Origin: Streptomyces sp. I6
GTDB lineage: Bacteria; Actinomycetota; Actinomycetes; Streptomycetales; Streptomycetaceae
NCBI GenBank assembly: GCA_003725745.1
Contig: RHDP01000001.1
Span: 6,675,501-6,739,500, forward strand
Length of the DNA stretch: 64,000 nt
Direction: 5' to 3'
Shown: one piece after another, positions 20,396 through 29,580 of the stretch
Layout of the letters: each line of letters starts with the position of its first letter
How positions within the stretch are numbered: position 1 is the first letter of the stretch
The notes under the pieces: generated by a model
What the model was told of the DNA's origin: nothing
Database searches by the model: none
Seen by the model: only the letters and a program-made list of their open reading frames with translations
Made by a program: the position numbers and the translations under genes

Positions 20396-21139
20396 GGTGG
20401 TACTTGGCCTGCCGAGACAGACATGAAGAGGGGGTGGAAAATCGCGGGCATGGCGAAATGGGGTGACGGGCCGGAGGCCCGGCAGCCCGGGTACGCCACG
20501 GAATTTCGCGAGGGGGAGGAGCGGGAGGCGCGGGGGAAGAGGTGGGGGATTCCGGCGGCGCGGCCCGCCATCCTGGCGTCTCGGTCATGCGGTGTCAACG
20601 TGATCGCCGGGATTCTCCGGCCGTTCAACGGTCAACGTTGGCTGATTGCCGACGCCCGCCGTCCGGGCGTTCCCCCGCGGGAGGGCACTTTCGGCGCGTT
20701 CACCTGGCGATGCTTCCCGGAGCAAACGCCCGGTCGCCCTGGAAAGCCCATTGCGGAACGAATGCGTCCGGCCGAATCGCGCCGATGCCGCCGGTTCGGG
20801 GACCAGGGCGGCCCGTCCGGGCGAAGAACCGGGGACGCAAGGGCCCCGAGCGTGCCGCGCCGCCTCGCCCAGCGTGTGCCGCTCCGGCACCGCGTGACGC
20901 CGCCCGCTGCCGACCCGCACGCCGGCGGTGGGCGCGATCCCACCGGCCGGCCCCGCCCCCGGCCCGGCCCTCGGCCCGGCCCCGGCCTGCCCCCGGCCCG
21001 CCGTCGGCCCGCCCCCGCCCCCGCCCTCGGCCCGGCCGGACCCGGGGGCGGCACGGCGACCCGCGGGCGACCGGCGTACAGCACGCCCGACGCGGCGTCG
21101 AGTCCGGCGCTCCCGTCCACACGCGGAGGGCCCAGCTCG
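20396..21139. other. Long intergenic region upstream of the synthase operon
   Basis: No gene recognised on either strand. The part near 20396-20460 and 20580-20660 is relatively AT-rich and contains a further GGTCAACG word near 20634. From about 20930 to 21060 the sequence is a C/G low-complexity tract of CCGGCCC-type words. Confidence 0.5.
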
Positions 21140-21228
21140 GAGGGGCTCACGCGGTGGTGCTCATCCGGAAGGTTTCACGAGGTGGCGCTCATTCCGAGGG
21201 GCTCACGCGGTGGCGTTCATCCGGAAGG
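21140..21228. repeat. Imperfect tandem repeat over the 3' end of the GNAT gene
   Basis: Two 33-bp copies (21140-21172 and 21196-21228, 2 mismatches) with a more degenerate copy between them, giving a period of about 28 bp. The right-hand copy includes the real stop codon of the GNAT gene (21217-21219); the others repeat the same stop-proximal sequence downstream of it. Confidence 0.85.
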
Positions 21229-21687
21229 AAAGGTGAGCCGCAGCACGATCTCCCCGTCGTCGATCTCGCCGGTGGGTTCGAACCCGAACTTCCGGTAGAA
21301 CGGCCACGGTTCACCGTCGCCGGGCTCATAGCTGGTCAGCAGTTCGGTGGCGCCGTCGGCACGAACCAGCGCGGCGACCTGGGCGAGGGCTTCGCGGCCG
21401 ATGCCCCGCCTCTGGTACCTCTTGTCGACGAGGAGCCGCCAGAGGAAGTGCCGTCCCCGGAAGGGACCGGTGGGCGGTTTCCACGCCAGCATCACGAACC
21501 CGACCGGCTCGTCACCGCGGTAGACGGCCCGGTACCACGGGTGGGCCTCGGGCGTCTTCGCCGCCTCCTTGAGCGACGTGGACACGGAGGCGACGAACTG
21601 CTTCTGGTTCCGCCGGACCCGAAGGGCGCGGACGGCATCCCGGTTGTCGTCGGTGATCTCCCGTAGCTGCACCCCTGGGGACCTCAT
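21217..21687 (-). CDS. GNAT-family N-acetyltransferase
   Basis: Acetyl-CoA-dependent acetyltransferase of 156 residues. The acetyl-CoA-binding motif A is VDKRYQRRGIGREALAQV near 88-105, and WPFYRKFGFEPTGE near 128-141 is the conserved strand-helix near the C-terminus. The acceptor is unknown; the N-terminal EITDDNRDAVRALRV is common in small-amine or peptide acetyltransferases. Start ATG 21687 gives the normal family length. The stop region is repeated in tandem immediately downstream. Confidence 0.85.
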   Translation of the reverse strand: MRSPGVQLREITDDNRDAVRALRVRRNQKQFVASVSTSLKEAAKTPEAHPWYRAVYRGDEPVGFVMLAWKPPTGPFRGRHFLWRLLVDKRYQRRGIGREALAQVAALVRADGATELLTSYEPGDGEPWPFYRKFGFEPTGEIDDGEIVLRLTFPSG

Positions 21688-22064
21688 GCCACCGCACGCC
21701 TTTCTGGTTCCGGCGGCTGAGCCGTCCGGGCCGACCTGAGGAGCCGCCACCGGGGGCGACTGCCGATGCGTACACGGTGTCCGGGAGGGCGGGCCGGACG
21801 TCCTCACCGCGTCATGCCCGGCGGACCCGAGCGGGACGGTCGCGCCGGGTGCCTGCGGGGGAGAGGCGTCCGGCCGCCGCTGATGCCGCGAACCCGCGGC
21901 CCCGGCGGGGGTTTCCCCGGCGGCACCCCGGCGCCGCTGGAAAGACCCGAGGGCCGGACCCCCGGTGCGAGGATCCGGCCCCCGGCCCCCGGGCACCGAC
22001 GGCCGGCCCGCGGGGCAAGCCGTCCGGGCCCCGGCCGCACCCGTACCGGGGCGGTGGGGCCTGC

Positions 22065-22301
22065 TCAGCCGTTGATGCAGGCGTTGCCGACGGCCGGGTT
22101 GAGCAGGCTGACGACACCGAGCGAGTTGCCGCACATGTTCAGCGGAACGTGCAGGGGGACCTGGATGACGTTGCCCGACAGCACACCCGGGCTGCCGAAC
22201 GCCGTGGCCGACGCCCCGCTGTCCGCCACGGCGCTGCCGGCGCCGGCGAGGACGCCGGTCACGGCGAGGGCGGCCACGGTGGACGCGATTCGCATGCGCA
22301 T
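22065..22301 (-). CDS. Short chaplin, hydrophobic cell-surface protein
   Basis: Secreted chaplin of 78 residues. An N-terminal signal peptide (AALAVTGVLAGAGSAVADS) precedes one chaplin domain, GSPGVLSGNVIQVPLHVP...CGNSLGVVSLLNPAVGNAC, with the two conserved Cys residues that form the intramolecular disulfide. Short chaplins assemble as amyloid-like fibres at the air interface and coat aerial hyphae together with SapB, whose cluster is in the same window. Start ATG 22301 has TAGGAGAG 3-4 bases upstream; a second in-frame ATG lies two codons later. Confidence 0.93.
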   Translation of the reverse strand: MRMRIASTVAALAVTGVLAGAGSAVADSGASATAFGSPGVLSGNVIQVPLHVPLNMCGNSLGVVSLLNPAVGNACING

Positions 22302-22451
22302 GATCTCTCCTAGAGGGGTCTCGACGAAACGAGTCGGGCACGATCACACCGGACCCGCGCGGCCGCCCCCGGGCATTCGGCGGCTCGGGGGCGTGTCGGA
22401 ACCGCCTCGTCCGACACTCCGGACGGCTTCGGACCTCGTGTACGGCCCGGC

Positions 22452-22955
22452 TCAGGCATCCCAGTCCCAGGTGTCGAAGTACGCCGTCACACCCGTCCGG
22501 CGGGCCTCCAGCACCGCCCGCAGCCGCGCGAAGTCCCGCTCCGGCATGTGCGGCCGCCACTCCTCCGGCGACAGGACGCGCGCCTCGTCGTGCTCGGCCG
22601 GGTCCAGGGTGATACCGGCGATCCGGTCGGCGGTGAGCCGGCCGCCGTCGAAGACGAACCCGATCGTGCTGAACGGCCACGCCGCGCCCGGCAGGCCGTA
22701 CACCGCGGCCAGCAGCCGGGTGGGCCCCTCGACGGTCATTCCGGTCTCCTCCCGGCACTCCCGCACAGCCGTTTCCCACGGACGCTCGCCCGGATCCATG
22801 GTCCCGCCGGGCCACTGCCACGGATGCTCCCGTGAGTACACCGCCCGCAACTGCAGCGGCCGGTCGTCCTCGTCGGTGAAAAACAGGCAGGCGAAGGCGG
22901 TCGCCTTCATCAACGTCTCGGCGTACTGCTCCGGTGGCAGCCACGTCGTGCTCAT
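22452..22955 (-). CDS. NUDIX hydrolase
   Basis: NUDIX pyrophosphohydrolase of 167 residues. The box is recognisable as GGTMDPGE...RECREETGM (near residues 50-72), with the metal-binding Glu cluster REcrEETG intact. The C-terminal [18 protein letters not shown]-like region is usual for the family. Substrate unknown (a nucleoside diphosphate derivative). The start ATG 22955 overlaps the stop of a possible 54-codon ORF by ATGA. Confidence 0.85.
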   Translation of the reverse strand: MSTTWLPPEQYAETLMKATAFACLFFTDEDDRPLQLRAVYSREHPWQWPGGTMDPGERPWETAVRECREETGMTVEGPTRLLAAVYGLPGAAWPFSTIGFVFDGGRLTADRIAGITLDPAEHDEARVLSPEEWRPHMPERDFARLRAVLEARRTGVTAYFDTWDWDA

Positions 22956-23116
22956 GACGCCCCGCCACCGCGGAGTGCCGGCCGCCGGGCTGCCGGCATC
23001 CGCGCGGTGCCGCTCGCGTGTACGGGAGCCGTACACCGGGGCGGGCGGGAGAAGAGCACCTCGGCCGACGGATCGGCGATTCCGCCGGCGCCTGCGGTGG
23101 CACGGGGAGTGGTCAC
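22952..23116 (-). CDS. Possible 54-residue small ORF coupled to the NUDIX gene
   Basis: GTG-started ORF ending in TCATGA, where its stop overlaps the NUDIX start codon. AAAGG lies about 7 bases upstream of the GTG. The peptide ([20 protein letters not shown]...) has no recognisable domain, signal or membrane segment and is Ala/Arg/Pro-rich, so it may be a translational-coupling leader or chance. I do not recognise it. Confidence 0.3.
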   Translation of the reverse strand: MTTPRATAGAGGIADPSAEVLFSRPPRCTAPVHASGTARMPAARRPALRGGGAS

Positions 23117-23824
23117 GGTTGGGCCTTTCTCACGGCGCCGGCCCACGGGGCGGCGGCGGGGCGACACCGACTCGGGTCGTCGAACGGAACGTCAAGGGCT
23201 GGTCCGGACCTTCGCCCGGCGCGACCGGAGCCCCGGGACGTACCTGGCGCGGTCCTGGGCCCGCCCGCCGGGACCAACGAGGGACGGCGGCCGCCGGGAC
23301 GGCCGGTTTCGGACGGAATCCACGCGGGTGCGCATGGGCGCGGGGGAGGACGCGGGATGCCCGGCCCCGCCGTCCCGCCACCGGCAGGGCGGAGTGGTGC
23401 CGGTGCACGCCGCCCGCGGCCCTCCCACCCGGGGAGGATCAGGTCGCGGGCCGGATGGCCGAAACGCCGCGCCCGTGTCCCTCGAGTGGCACGACTCGCG
23501 CCCACCGGAACCGGTCGGCGGAACTCCCGGACCTGGCGGCACCCGCGGGGCCGCGGCGGCCGGCCGCCGCGCCCCCGCAGGCAGCGGGCGGGCACCACAC
23601 CCACCCAAGGAGGGAGCACGCCCGGTACAGCCGCGGCCGTGCGTCGATCCGGCGGTACGGGGCAAGCGCTGGGTGAGCGCGGGACCGATCCCGCACGCTT
23701 CCGCCCCCGAGGGCGGAGCAGCCCACCGGCGATCAGCGCCGCCTCCCGCCACGAGCCCGGCGGGTCGGGCGCCCCGCCGCGGGGAGCGCGCCGTTCCCCG
23801 CAACCCCGACACCGGGAGGACAGG
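23117..23824. other. Intergenic stretch without a recognisable gene
   Basis: About 700 bases between the NUDIX-side small ORF and the 39-residue membrane ORF. Several long open frames exist on both strands but look like GC-rich shadows: Arg/Pro/Gly-dominated, no domain, no convincing ribosome binding site. Confidence 0.45.
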
Positions 23825-23944
23825 ATGACCTCGATCGTGACGGCCGCGGCGGATGCCACGGCCGCCCCCGCATGGCTGCACATGACGGTCATGGCAGTGG
23901 CGTTGCTCGTACTCCTCCACAGCCTGGCCAGGCACGGCGACTGA
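23825..23944 (+). CDS. Small single-pass membrane protein, 39 residues
   Basis: Short ORF with an excellent GGGAGGACAGG ribosome binding site just before ATG 23825. The peptide has one predicted membrane helix, LHMTVMAVALLVLLHSLA, after an Ala/Thr-rich N-terminus and before a short charged tail RHGD. Not a family I recognise. It stands alone on the + strand among minus-strand genes. The strong translation signal and clean hydrophobic helix support a real gene. Confidence 0.6.
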   Translation: MTSIVTAAADATAAPAWLHMTVMAVALLVLLHSLARHGD

Positions 23945-24150
23945 TGTCCCCGGCGCCCGGGCGGCACGGCCCCGCACCGCCCGGACCCCGTCAGCTGACG
24001 GGCACTGCGGGCCGACGTGGACTGCGGGAGCGCGAGACCGACCCGAGGACGATCGGCCTTCGCCGGTACCCCCGCGTCCCCGTCGGCACCCCCGTGTCCC
24101 GTGCGGCCGCCGGCTCCGCGTGTGGCGGGAGCCGGCGGCCGCGGTGCCGC

Positions 24151-24735
24151 TCAGACCCCGAACTCCGCCGGTGAGATGCCGAGCGCGGCGCAGGCGTCGC
24201 GGACCGCTTGCTGCTCGGAGGGCTCGACATACCCGTCGGCGCCCGCGACGACCATGCCGGTCTGGACGACCGCGCGGGCCTCCTGAGGCTTCTTGGCGGC
24301 CTTGGCGATGTCCTTCAGCGCCTCCGCCCTGCCCAGCTCGAAGTTCGCCGTCAGCCGGTCCACGTGCTGGTGGAAACGCTGGCGGAGCTGGTCCGCCGGG
24401 AAGTTCTGCAGGACGTCGTTCGACACGATCAGCTCCTCGACGCGCTGACGCTCCGTCGGGTCGACATGTCCGTCGGCCGCGGCCACCAGAGCGCACATCG
24501 CCATGCTGGCGTCCCGGTAGGCGCCGCTCTTGAGTTCGGTCTTCGCCGCTGCGAGCTGGGACTTGAACAGCCCGATCAACTGGGCTTTGGAACCACCGGA
24601 CGAACCCTGTCCGCGACCGCCGTGCTGTACCTGCCCCACGGGGCCGTACCCCTGCCCGTGCCCGCCGCCTCCCCGAGCGTTCTGGGTCTGCTGGAGGTTC
24701 TTGGCCTGCTCCTTGAGCCGGTCCCACATCGCCAC
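24151..24735 (-). CDS. TerB-like tellurite-resistance domain protein
   Basis: Cytoplasmic protein of about 194 residues. A Gly/Gln/His-rich N-terminal segment (GGGGHGQGYGPVGQVQHGGRGQGSSGG) is followed by an all-helical TerB domain with the two acidic signatures AAADGHVDPTE and AGADGYVEPSE, which resemble calcium/metal-binding loops. TerB proteins take part in membrane-associated stress systems in actinobacteria. Start is uncertain: GTG 24735 sits 8 bases after GAGG, with ATG 24729 and GTG 24744 as alternatives. Confidence 0.8.
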   Translation of the reverse strand: MAMWDRLKEQAKNLQQTQNARGGGGHGQGYGPVGQVQHGGRGQGSSGGSKAQLIGLFKSQLAAAKTELKSGAYRDASMAMCALVAAADGHVDPTERQRVEELIVSNDVLQNFPADQLRQRFHQHVDRLTANFELGRAEALKDIAKAAKKPQEARAVVQTGMVVAGADGYVEPSEQQAVRDACAALGISPAEFGV

Positions 24736-25040
24736 TAATGCCACCTCGGCTTCTGCTGTCGGTCCGCTGCCGGTCGTCGGCCGCGCTTCACTGCGTGCCG
24801 TACCCGGTCAACGCCGGGCGGCCGGGTCCAGGTTCCCGCAGGACGGAGCGAACGAGGGGGAGGATCGCCGGGCAGGTGCCACGCGAGGCGGAGGCGGCCA
24901 CGTGTGCGTGCCGGACATCAGGACGTCCGGCAGGTCCGGCAGGTCCGGCGCGGCCGCCTCGTGTGGCGGGATGCCCGGCCCGCACGGTGCCGCGCCCCCG
25001 GGGTGCCCGGGGTGCGCGGCCCATGGGCGAACCGCCTCGA
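24736..25040. other. Intergenic, short GGTCCGGCA repeats
   Basis: About 300 bases between the TerB-like gene and the fasciclin gene. A small run of GGTCCGGCA-like words occurs near 24925-24950. No gene or clear terminator recognised. Confidence 0.4.
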
Positions 25041-25622
25041 TCAGGACGGTGGCAGGAGCACCTGGTCGATGATGTGGACGACGGCGTTGCTCGTGGCCAC
25101 GTCGCCGCAGAGGATGGCCGCCGAGTCGTTCACCTTGAAGGAGTCACCCGACCCGGACGTGGTCAGCTCGGCTCCCTCGAGGGTCTTGAACCGGCCGTCC
25201 GGCAGCTGGTCGACGGTGACCTCCGAGCCGACGACGTGGTACGTGAGGATCTTCTTCAGCTGCTCCTGGTCGTTCAGGATCGCGTCGAGCTGGGCTTGGG
25301 GAATCTTCGCGAAGGCGTCGTTGGTGGGTGCGAAGACCGTGATCCCGTCGGCGTTGTTCAGCGTCTCCACGAGCCCGGCCTTCTTCACGGCGCTGACCAG
25401 GGTGGACAGATCAGGCTGCTCCGAGGCGGCGGTCGCCACCGGCTGGTCGGCCATCGCCGCCGGGCTGCCCGCACCACTCGTCGGCAGCGCGGAGCAGCCG
25501 GGTCCGAACGGTTCCAGCGCGGGGCCCGCCTGGGCCGTGGGAGCGACCGCGAGGAGCGGAAGCGGTACGAGGAGCGCACCTGCTGCGGCGAGAGCGGCGC
25601 CCCTGAGGCGATCGGTGGTCAT
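25041..25622 (-). CDS. Secreted fasciclin (FAS1)-domain protein
   Basis: Exported protein of 193 residues with an N-terminal signal peptide (LRGAALAAAGALLVPLPLLAV...AQA). One FAS1 domain covers about 65-190: the H1 motif ITVFAPTNDAFAKIP, then LKKILTYHVV, and a closing AVVHIIDQVLLPP. FAS1 domains mediate cell-surface adhesion; related single-domain actinobacterial proteins are major secreted antigens. Start ATG 25622 has AAAGGTGA upstream. Not a lipoprotein: no Cys sits at the signal cleavage site. Confidence 0.9.
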   Translation of the reverse strand: MTTDRLRGAALAAAGALLVPLPLLAVAPTAQAGPALEPFGPGCSALPTSGAGSPAAMADQPVATAASEQPDLSTLVSAVKKAGLVETLNNADGITVFAPTNDAFAKIPQAQLDAILNDQEQLKKILTYHVVGSEVTVDQLPDGRFKTLEGAELTTSGSGDSFKVNDSAAILCGDVATSNAVVHIIDQVLLPPS

Positions 25623-25825
25623 GAGCTTCACCTTTGCTGGGAGGGGTACGGCGGGCTCCCTCGTGCTGCCCGCCACATCTCACTCTTCGCGGGAACCCCG
25701 CCTCCCGGATGACACCGGCGGGCGTTTTCACCGTCCGGGTGATCGCCGGTGCACGCCTCGCCCCCGCGCCCTCCCCACTCGCGCCCTCTCGCGCTCACAC
25801 CTCGGCGCGTCCACCCCGCCACCCC
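25623..25825. other. Intergenic, fasciclin promoter region
   Basis: C-rich sequence between the fasciclin start and the duplicated pyc 3' end. No gene recognised; it should hold the fasciclin promoter, but no convincing -35/-10 pair was identified. Confidence 0.35.
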
Positions 25826-26264
25826 GCCGCGCGCCCCAGCCCCCCTCGCCCGCCCGCAGGGCCGCCGGGACCGCGGAGGCCACCCCCTCCTCGCCCACTC
25901 GTGGCGGGGCGGCGGCGACGGGTGGCGGTCCCGACGGCTTGCCCGACGCCGGCGCGTCCCGTCCGTCACGCGGTGCGGCAACCCGTCACGTGATCTCCAT
26001 GAGGAGGTCGCCGCCCTCCACCTGCTGGATCCGGTTGATGGCCAGCCGCGCGCCCCAGCCCCCCTCGCCCGCCCGCAGGGCCGCCGGGACCGCGGAGGCC
26101 ACCCCCCTCCTCGCCCACTCGTGGCGGGGCGGCGGCGACGGGTGGCGGTCCCGACGGCTTGCCCGACGCCGGCGCGTCCCGTCCGTCACGCGGTGCGGCA
26201 ACCCGTCACGTGATCTCCATGAGGAGGTCGCCGCCCTCCACCTGCTGGATCCGGTTGATGGCCA
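25826..26264. repeat. Direct tandem duplication (219/220 bp) including the 3' end of pyc
   Basis: Two head-to-tail copies: 25826-26044 and 26045-26264. The only difference seen is a C5/C6 homopolymer. GCCGCGCG occurs at both ends and at the junction, as expected for duplication between 8-bp microhomologies. The right copy contains the last ~19 codons and stop of the pyruvate carboxylase gene; the left copy repeats these codons (LAINRIQQVEGGDLLMEIT) fused to non-homologous sequence. Confidence 0.92.
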
Positions 26265-29200
26265 GCCGCGCGACCCGGCCCGCCTTCGGGGCGGTGATGG
26301 TGGCCTCCATCTTCATCGCCTCGATGGTCGCCACCGTGGCGCCCGCCTCCACCTCGTCCCCCTCGGACAGGGCGAGCGTCACCACACCGGCGAACGGCGC
26401 GGCGACATGACCCGGGTCCGAGCGGTCGGCCTTCTCGGTGACCGGCATGTCCGAGGCCGCCGACCTGTCGCGCACCTGGATCGGCCGCAGCTGGCCGTTC
26501 AGTGTGGCCATCACGGTCCGCATGCCGCGTTCGTCGGCCTCGCCGACGGCCTGCAGCTCGATGAGGAGCCGCACGCCGGGCTCGAGGTCGACCCCGTACT
26601 CCTTCGACGGCCGCAGTCCGTAGAAGAAGGCCTTGCTGTCCAGCACGCTGGTATCGCCGTAGGCCTGCCGGTGCGTGTCGAACTCGCCCGTCGGGCCGGG
26701 GAACAACAGCCGGTTGAGCGTGGCCCGGCGGCTCTTCTCGAGACCCGCCCGGTCCTCGGCCGTCAGCTCCCGCACCGGCCTGGCGCCGGCCCGGCCCTGG
26801 AGCGCCTTGCTGCGGAAGGGCTCCGGCCAGCCTCCCGGCGGGGTGCCGAGTTCACCGCGCAGGAATCCGACGACGGAGTCCGGGATGTCGAACCTCTCCG
26901 GCGTGGCCTCGAACTCCCGCGGTGACACCCCGGCACCGACCAGATGCAGGGCGAGGTCGCCGACCACCTTCGAGGACGGGGTGACCTTCACCAGCCTGCC
27001 GAGGATCCGGTCGGCGGCGGCGTACATCGCCTCGATGTCCTCGAAGCGGTCTCCCAGACCGAGGGCGACCGCCTGGGTGCGCAGATTGGACAGCTGCCCG
27101 CCCGGGATCTCGTGGTGGTAGACACGCCCGGTCGGCGAGGCCAGTCCGGCCTCGAACGGCGCGTAGATCCGGCGCACGCCCTCCCAGTAGGGCTCCAGGT
27201 CGCCGACGGCCTGCAGATCCAGCCCGGTGGGGCGCGAGGTGTGGTCGGTCGCGGCCACGATGGCCGACAGCGACGGCTGCGACGTCGTGCCCGCCATCGT
27301 CGCGACCGCGCCGTCCACCGCGTCCGCTCCCGCGTGGATCGCCGCCAGGTAGGTGGCGAGCTGACCGCCCGCGGTGTCGTGGGTGTGCAGATGCACCGGC
27401 AGGTCGAACTCGCGCCGCAGCGCCGAGACGAGCGTGGCCGCCGCCGGGGCGCGGAGCAGCCCGGCCATGTCCTTCACGGCCAGGACATGGGCGCCCGCGG
27501 CGACGATCTCCTCGGCGAGACGGAGGTAGTAGTCCAGCGTGTAGAGGCGCTCCGAGGGGTCGGACAGGTCGGAGGTGTAGCAGAGGGCGACCTCCGCCAC
27601 GGCCGTCCCGGTCTCCCGTACCGCCTCGATCGCGGGCCGCATCTGGCCCACGTCGTTGAGGGCGTCGAAGATCCGGAAGATGTCGATGCCGGTCGCCGCC
27701 GCCTCCTGGACGAAGGAGTCGGTCACCTCCGTCGGGTACGGGGTGTAGCCCACGGTGTTCCGCCCGCGCAGCAGCATCTGCAGGCAGATGTTGGGGACGG
27801 CCTCGCGCAGTGCGGCCAGCCGCTCCCAGGGGTCCTCGGCGAGGAAGCGCAGGGCCACGTCGTAGGTGGCACCGCCCCAGCACTCCAGCGACAGCAGCCG
27901 CGGCAGTGTCCGGGCGACCGTCGGGGCGACGGCGAGCAGGTCCTTGGTGCGGACGCGGGTGGCGAGCAGCGACTGGTGGGCGTCGCGGAACGTGGTGTCG
28001 GTGACGCCGATGGTCGGCGATTCGCGCAGCCACCGGGCGAAGCCCTCCGGGCCGAGCTCCACCAGTCGCTGCCGGGAGCCGGCGGGCGGCTCCCCGGAGG
28101 GCAGCGGGGGCAGCTTGGTGATCGGGTCGACCAGGTCCGGCCGTTCGCCATGGGGCCTGTTCACCGTCACGTCGGCCAGATACGTGAGCAGCTTCGTGCC
28201 GCGGTCGGCGGAGTGGCGCGCGGTGAGCAGATACGGCCGCTCCTCGATGAACGACGTGGTGACCCGCCCGGCCTGGAAGTCCGGGTCGTCCAGCACGGCC
28301 TGGAGGAACGGGATGTTCGTGGCCACGCCGCGGATGCGGAACTCGGCCACCGCACGCCGGGCCCGGCCGATCGCGGCCCTGAAGTCCCGGCCCCGGCAGG
28401 TGAGCTTGACCAGCATCGAGTCGAAGTGGGCGCTGATCTCGGTGCCCGCGTGGGTCGTGCCGCCGTCGAGGCGGATGCCGGAGCCGCCCGGTGAGCGGTA
28501 GGCGCTGATCCGGCCCGTGTCCGGGCGGAACCCGTTCGCTGGGTCCTCGGTGGTGATACGGCACTGCAGAGCGGCACCGCGCAGCGTGACGGTCTCCTGC
28601 GCGAGCCCGAGGTCCGCGAGTGTCTCACCGGCGGCGATACGCAGCTGCGCCTGGACCAGGTCGACGTCGGTGACCTCCTCGGTCACCGTGTGCTCGACCT
28701 GGATGCGCGGGTTCATCTCGATGAAGACGTGGTGGCCGTCGCGGTCGAGCAGGAACTCCACCGTGCCGGCGTTGCGGTAGCCGATCTCCCGGGCGAAGCG
28801 CACCGCGTCCGCGCAGATCCGGTCCCGCAGGGCCGGGTCGAGGTTCGGTGCGGGGGCCAGCTCGATCACCTTCTGGTGCCGGCGCTGGAGCGAGCAGTCC
28901 CGCTCGAAGAGGTGGATGACGTTCCCGCTGCCGTCGGCGAGGATCTGCACCTCGATATGGCGCGGATCGACGACGGCCTTCTCCAGGAAGACCGTGGGGT
29001 CGCCGAACGCCGACGCCGCCTCGCGGGACGCCGCCTCGATCGACTCGCGCAGCGCGGACGGGTCCTCCACACGGCGCATGCCGCGCCCTCCGCCGCCGGC
29101 GACCGCCTTGACGAACACCGGGAAACCGATGTCCTCCGCGGCCCGGACCAGTTCGCCCACGTCGGTGGAGGGCTCGGACGAGCCGAGCACCGGCACCCCG

Positions 29201-29580
29201 GCGGCGCGGGCGGCGGCCACGGCGCGGGCCTTGTTCCCGGTCAGTTCGAGGGTGTCCGCGCTCGGCCCGACGAAGGTGATGCCCGCCTCCTCGCAGGCGC
29301 GGGCCAGTTCCGGGTTCTCGGACAGGAACCCGTACCCCGGGTAGACGGCGTCCGCACCCGCCCGGCGGGCGGCGCCCACGACCTCCTCGACGGAGAGGTA
29401 GGCCCGCACCGGGTGCCCCTGCTCGCCGATCTCGTAGGCTTCGTCGGCCTTCAGCCGGTGCAGCGAGTTGCGGTCCTCGTAGGGGAAGACGGCGACGGTA
29501 CGCGCCCCCAGTTCGTAGCCGGCGCGAAACGCGCGAATCGCAATCTCGCCGCGGTTGGCGACCAGCACCTTGCGGAACAT
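26206..29580 (-). CDS. pyc: Pyruvate carboxylase
   Basis: Biotin-dependent anaplerotic enzyme of 1124 residues making oxaloacetate from pyruvate and bicarbonate. Biotin-carboxylase half: FRKVLVANRGEIAIRAFRA at the N-terminus, KAVAGGGGRGM (ATP grasp) and EMNPRIQVEHTVTEEVT. Carboxyltransferase half: DTTFRDAHQSLLATR with its metal site, and HLHTHDTAGGQ. The allosteric/linker region precedes the C-terminal biotinyl domain with the biotin-accepting Lys in EAMKMEA. Full length for the family. Start ATG 29580 is chosen over the in-frame start at 29628 because FRKVLVANRGE begins immediately after it. Its 3' end is duplicated downstream. Confidence 0.96.
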   Translation of the reverse strand: MFRKVLVANRGEIAIRAFRAGYELGARTVAVFPYEDRNSLHRLKADEAYEIGEQGHPVRAYLSVEEVVGAARRAGADAVYPGYGFLSENPELARACEEAGITFVGPSADTLELTGNKARAVAAARAAGVPVLGSSEPSTDVGELVRAAEDIGFPVFVKAVAGGGGRGMRRVEDPSALRESIEAASREAASAFGDPTVFLEKAVVDPRHIEVQILADGSGNVIHLFERDCSLQRRHQKVIELAPAPNLDPALRDRICADAVRFAREIGYRNAGTVEFLLDRDGHHVFIEMNPRIQVEHTVTEEVTDVDLVQAQLRIAAGETLADLGLAQETVTLRGAALQCRITTEDPANGFRPDTGRISAYRSPGGSGIRLDGGTTHAGTEISAHFDSMLVKLTCRGRDFRAAIGRARRAVAEFRIRGVATNIPFLQAVLDDPDFQAGRVTTSFIEERPYLLTARHSADRGTKLLTYLADVTVNRPHGERPDLVDPITKLPPLPSGEPPAGSRQRLVELGPEGFARWLRESPTIGVTDTTFRDAHQSLLATRVRTKDLLAVAPTVARTLPRLLSLECWGGATYDVALRFLAEDPWERLAALREAVPNICLQMLLRGRNTVGYTPYPTEVTDSFVQEAAATGIDIFRIFDALNDVGQMRPAIEAVRETGTAVAEVALCYTSDLSDPSERLYTLDYYLRLAEEIVAAGAHVLAVKDMAGLLRAPAAATLVSALRREFDLPVHLHTHDTAGGQLATYLAAIHAGADAVDGAVATMAGTTSQPSLSAIVAATDHTSRPTGLDLQAVGDLEPYWEGVRRIYAPFEAGLASPTGRVYHHEIPGGQLSNLRTQAVALGLGDRFEDIEAMYAAADRILGRLVKVTPSSKVVGDLALHLVGAGVSPREFEATPERFDIPDSVVGFLRGELGTPPGGWPEPFRSKALQGRAGARPVRELTAEDRAGLEKSRRATLNRLLFPGPTGEFDTHRQAYGDTSVLDSKAFFYGLRPSKEYGVDLEPGVRLLIELQAVGEADERGMRTVMATLNGQLRPIQVRDRSAASDMPVTEKADRSDPGHVAAPFAGVVTLALSEGDEVEAGATVATIEAMKMEATITAPKAGRVARLAINRIQQVEGGDLLMEIT

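Noticed and set aside
20929-21060. Possible Pro-rich protein in the CCGGCCC tract upstream of the synthase operon
   Set aside because: Low-complexity sequence open in several frames, no start signal and no domain.
24729-24744. TTA codon at the start of the TerB-like gene, suggesting bldA control
   Set aside because: It is coding only if GTG 24744 is the start. The ribosome binding site is better spaced for GTG 24735 or ATG 24729, which leave the TTA outside the coding region.
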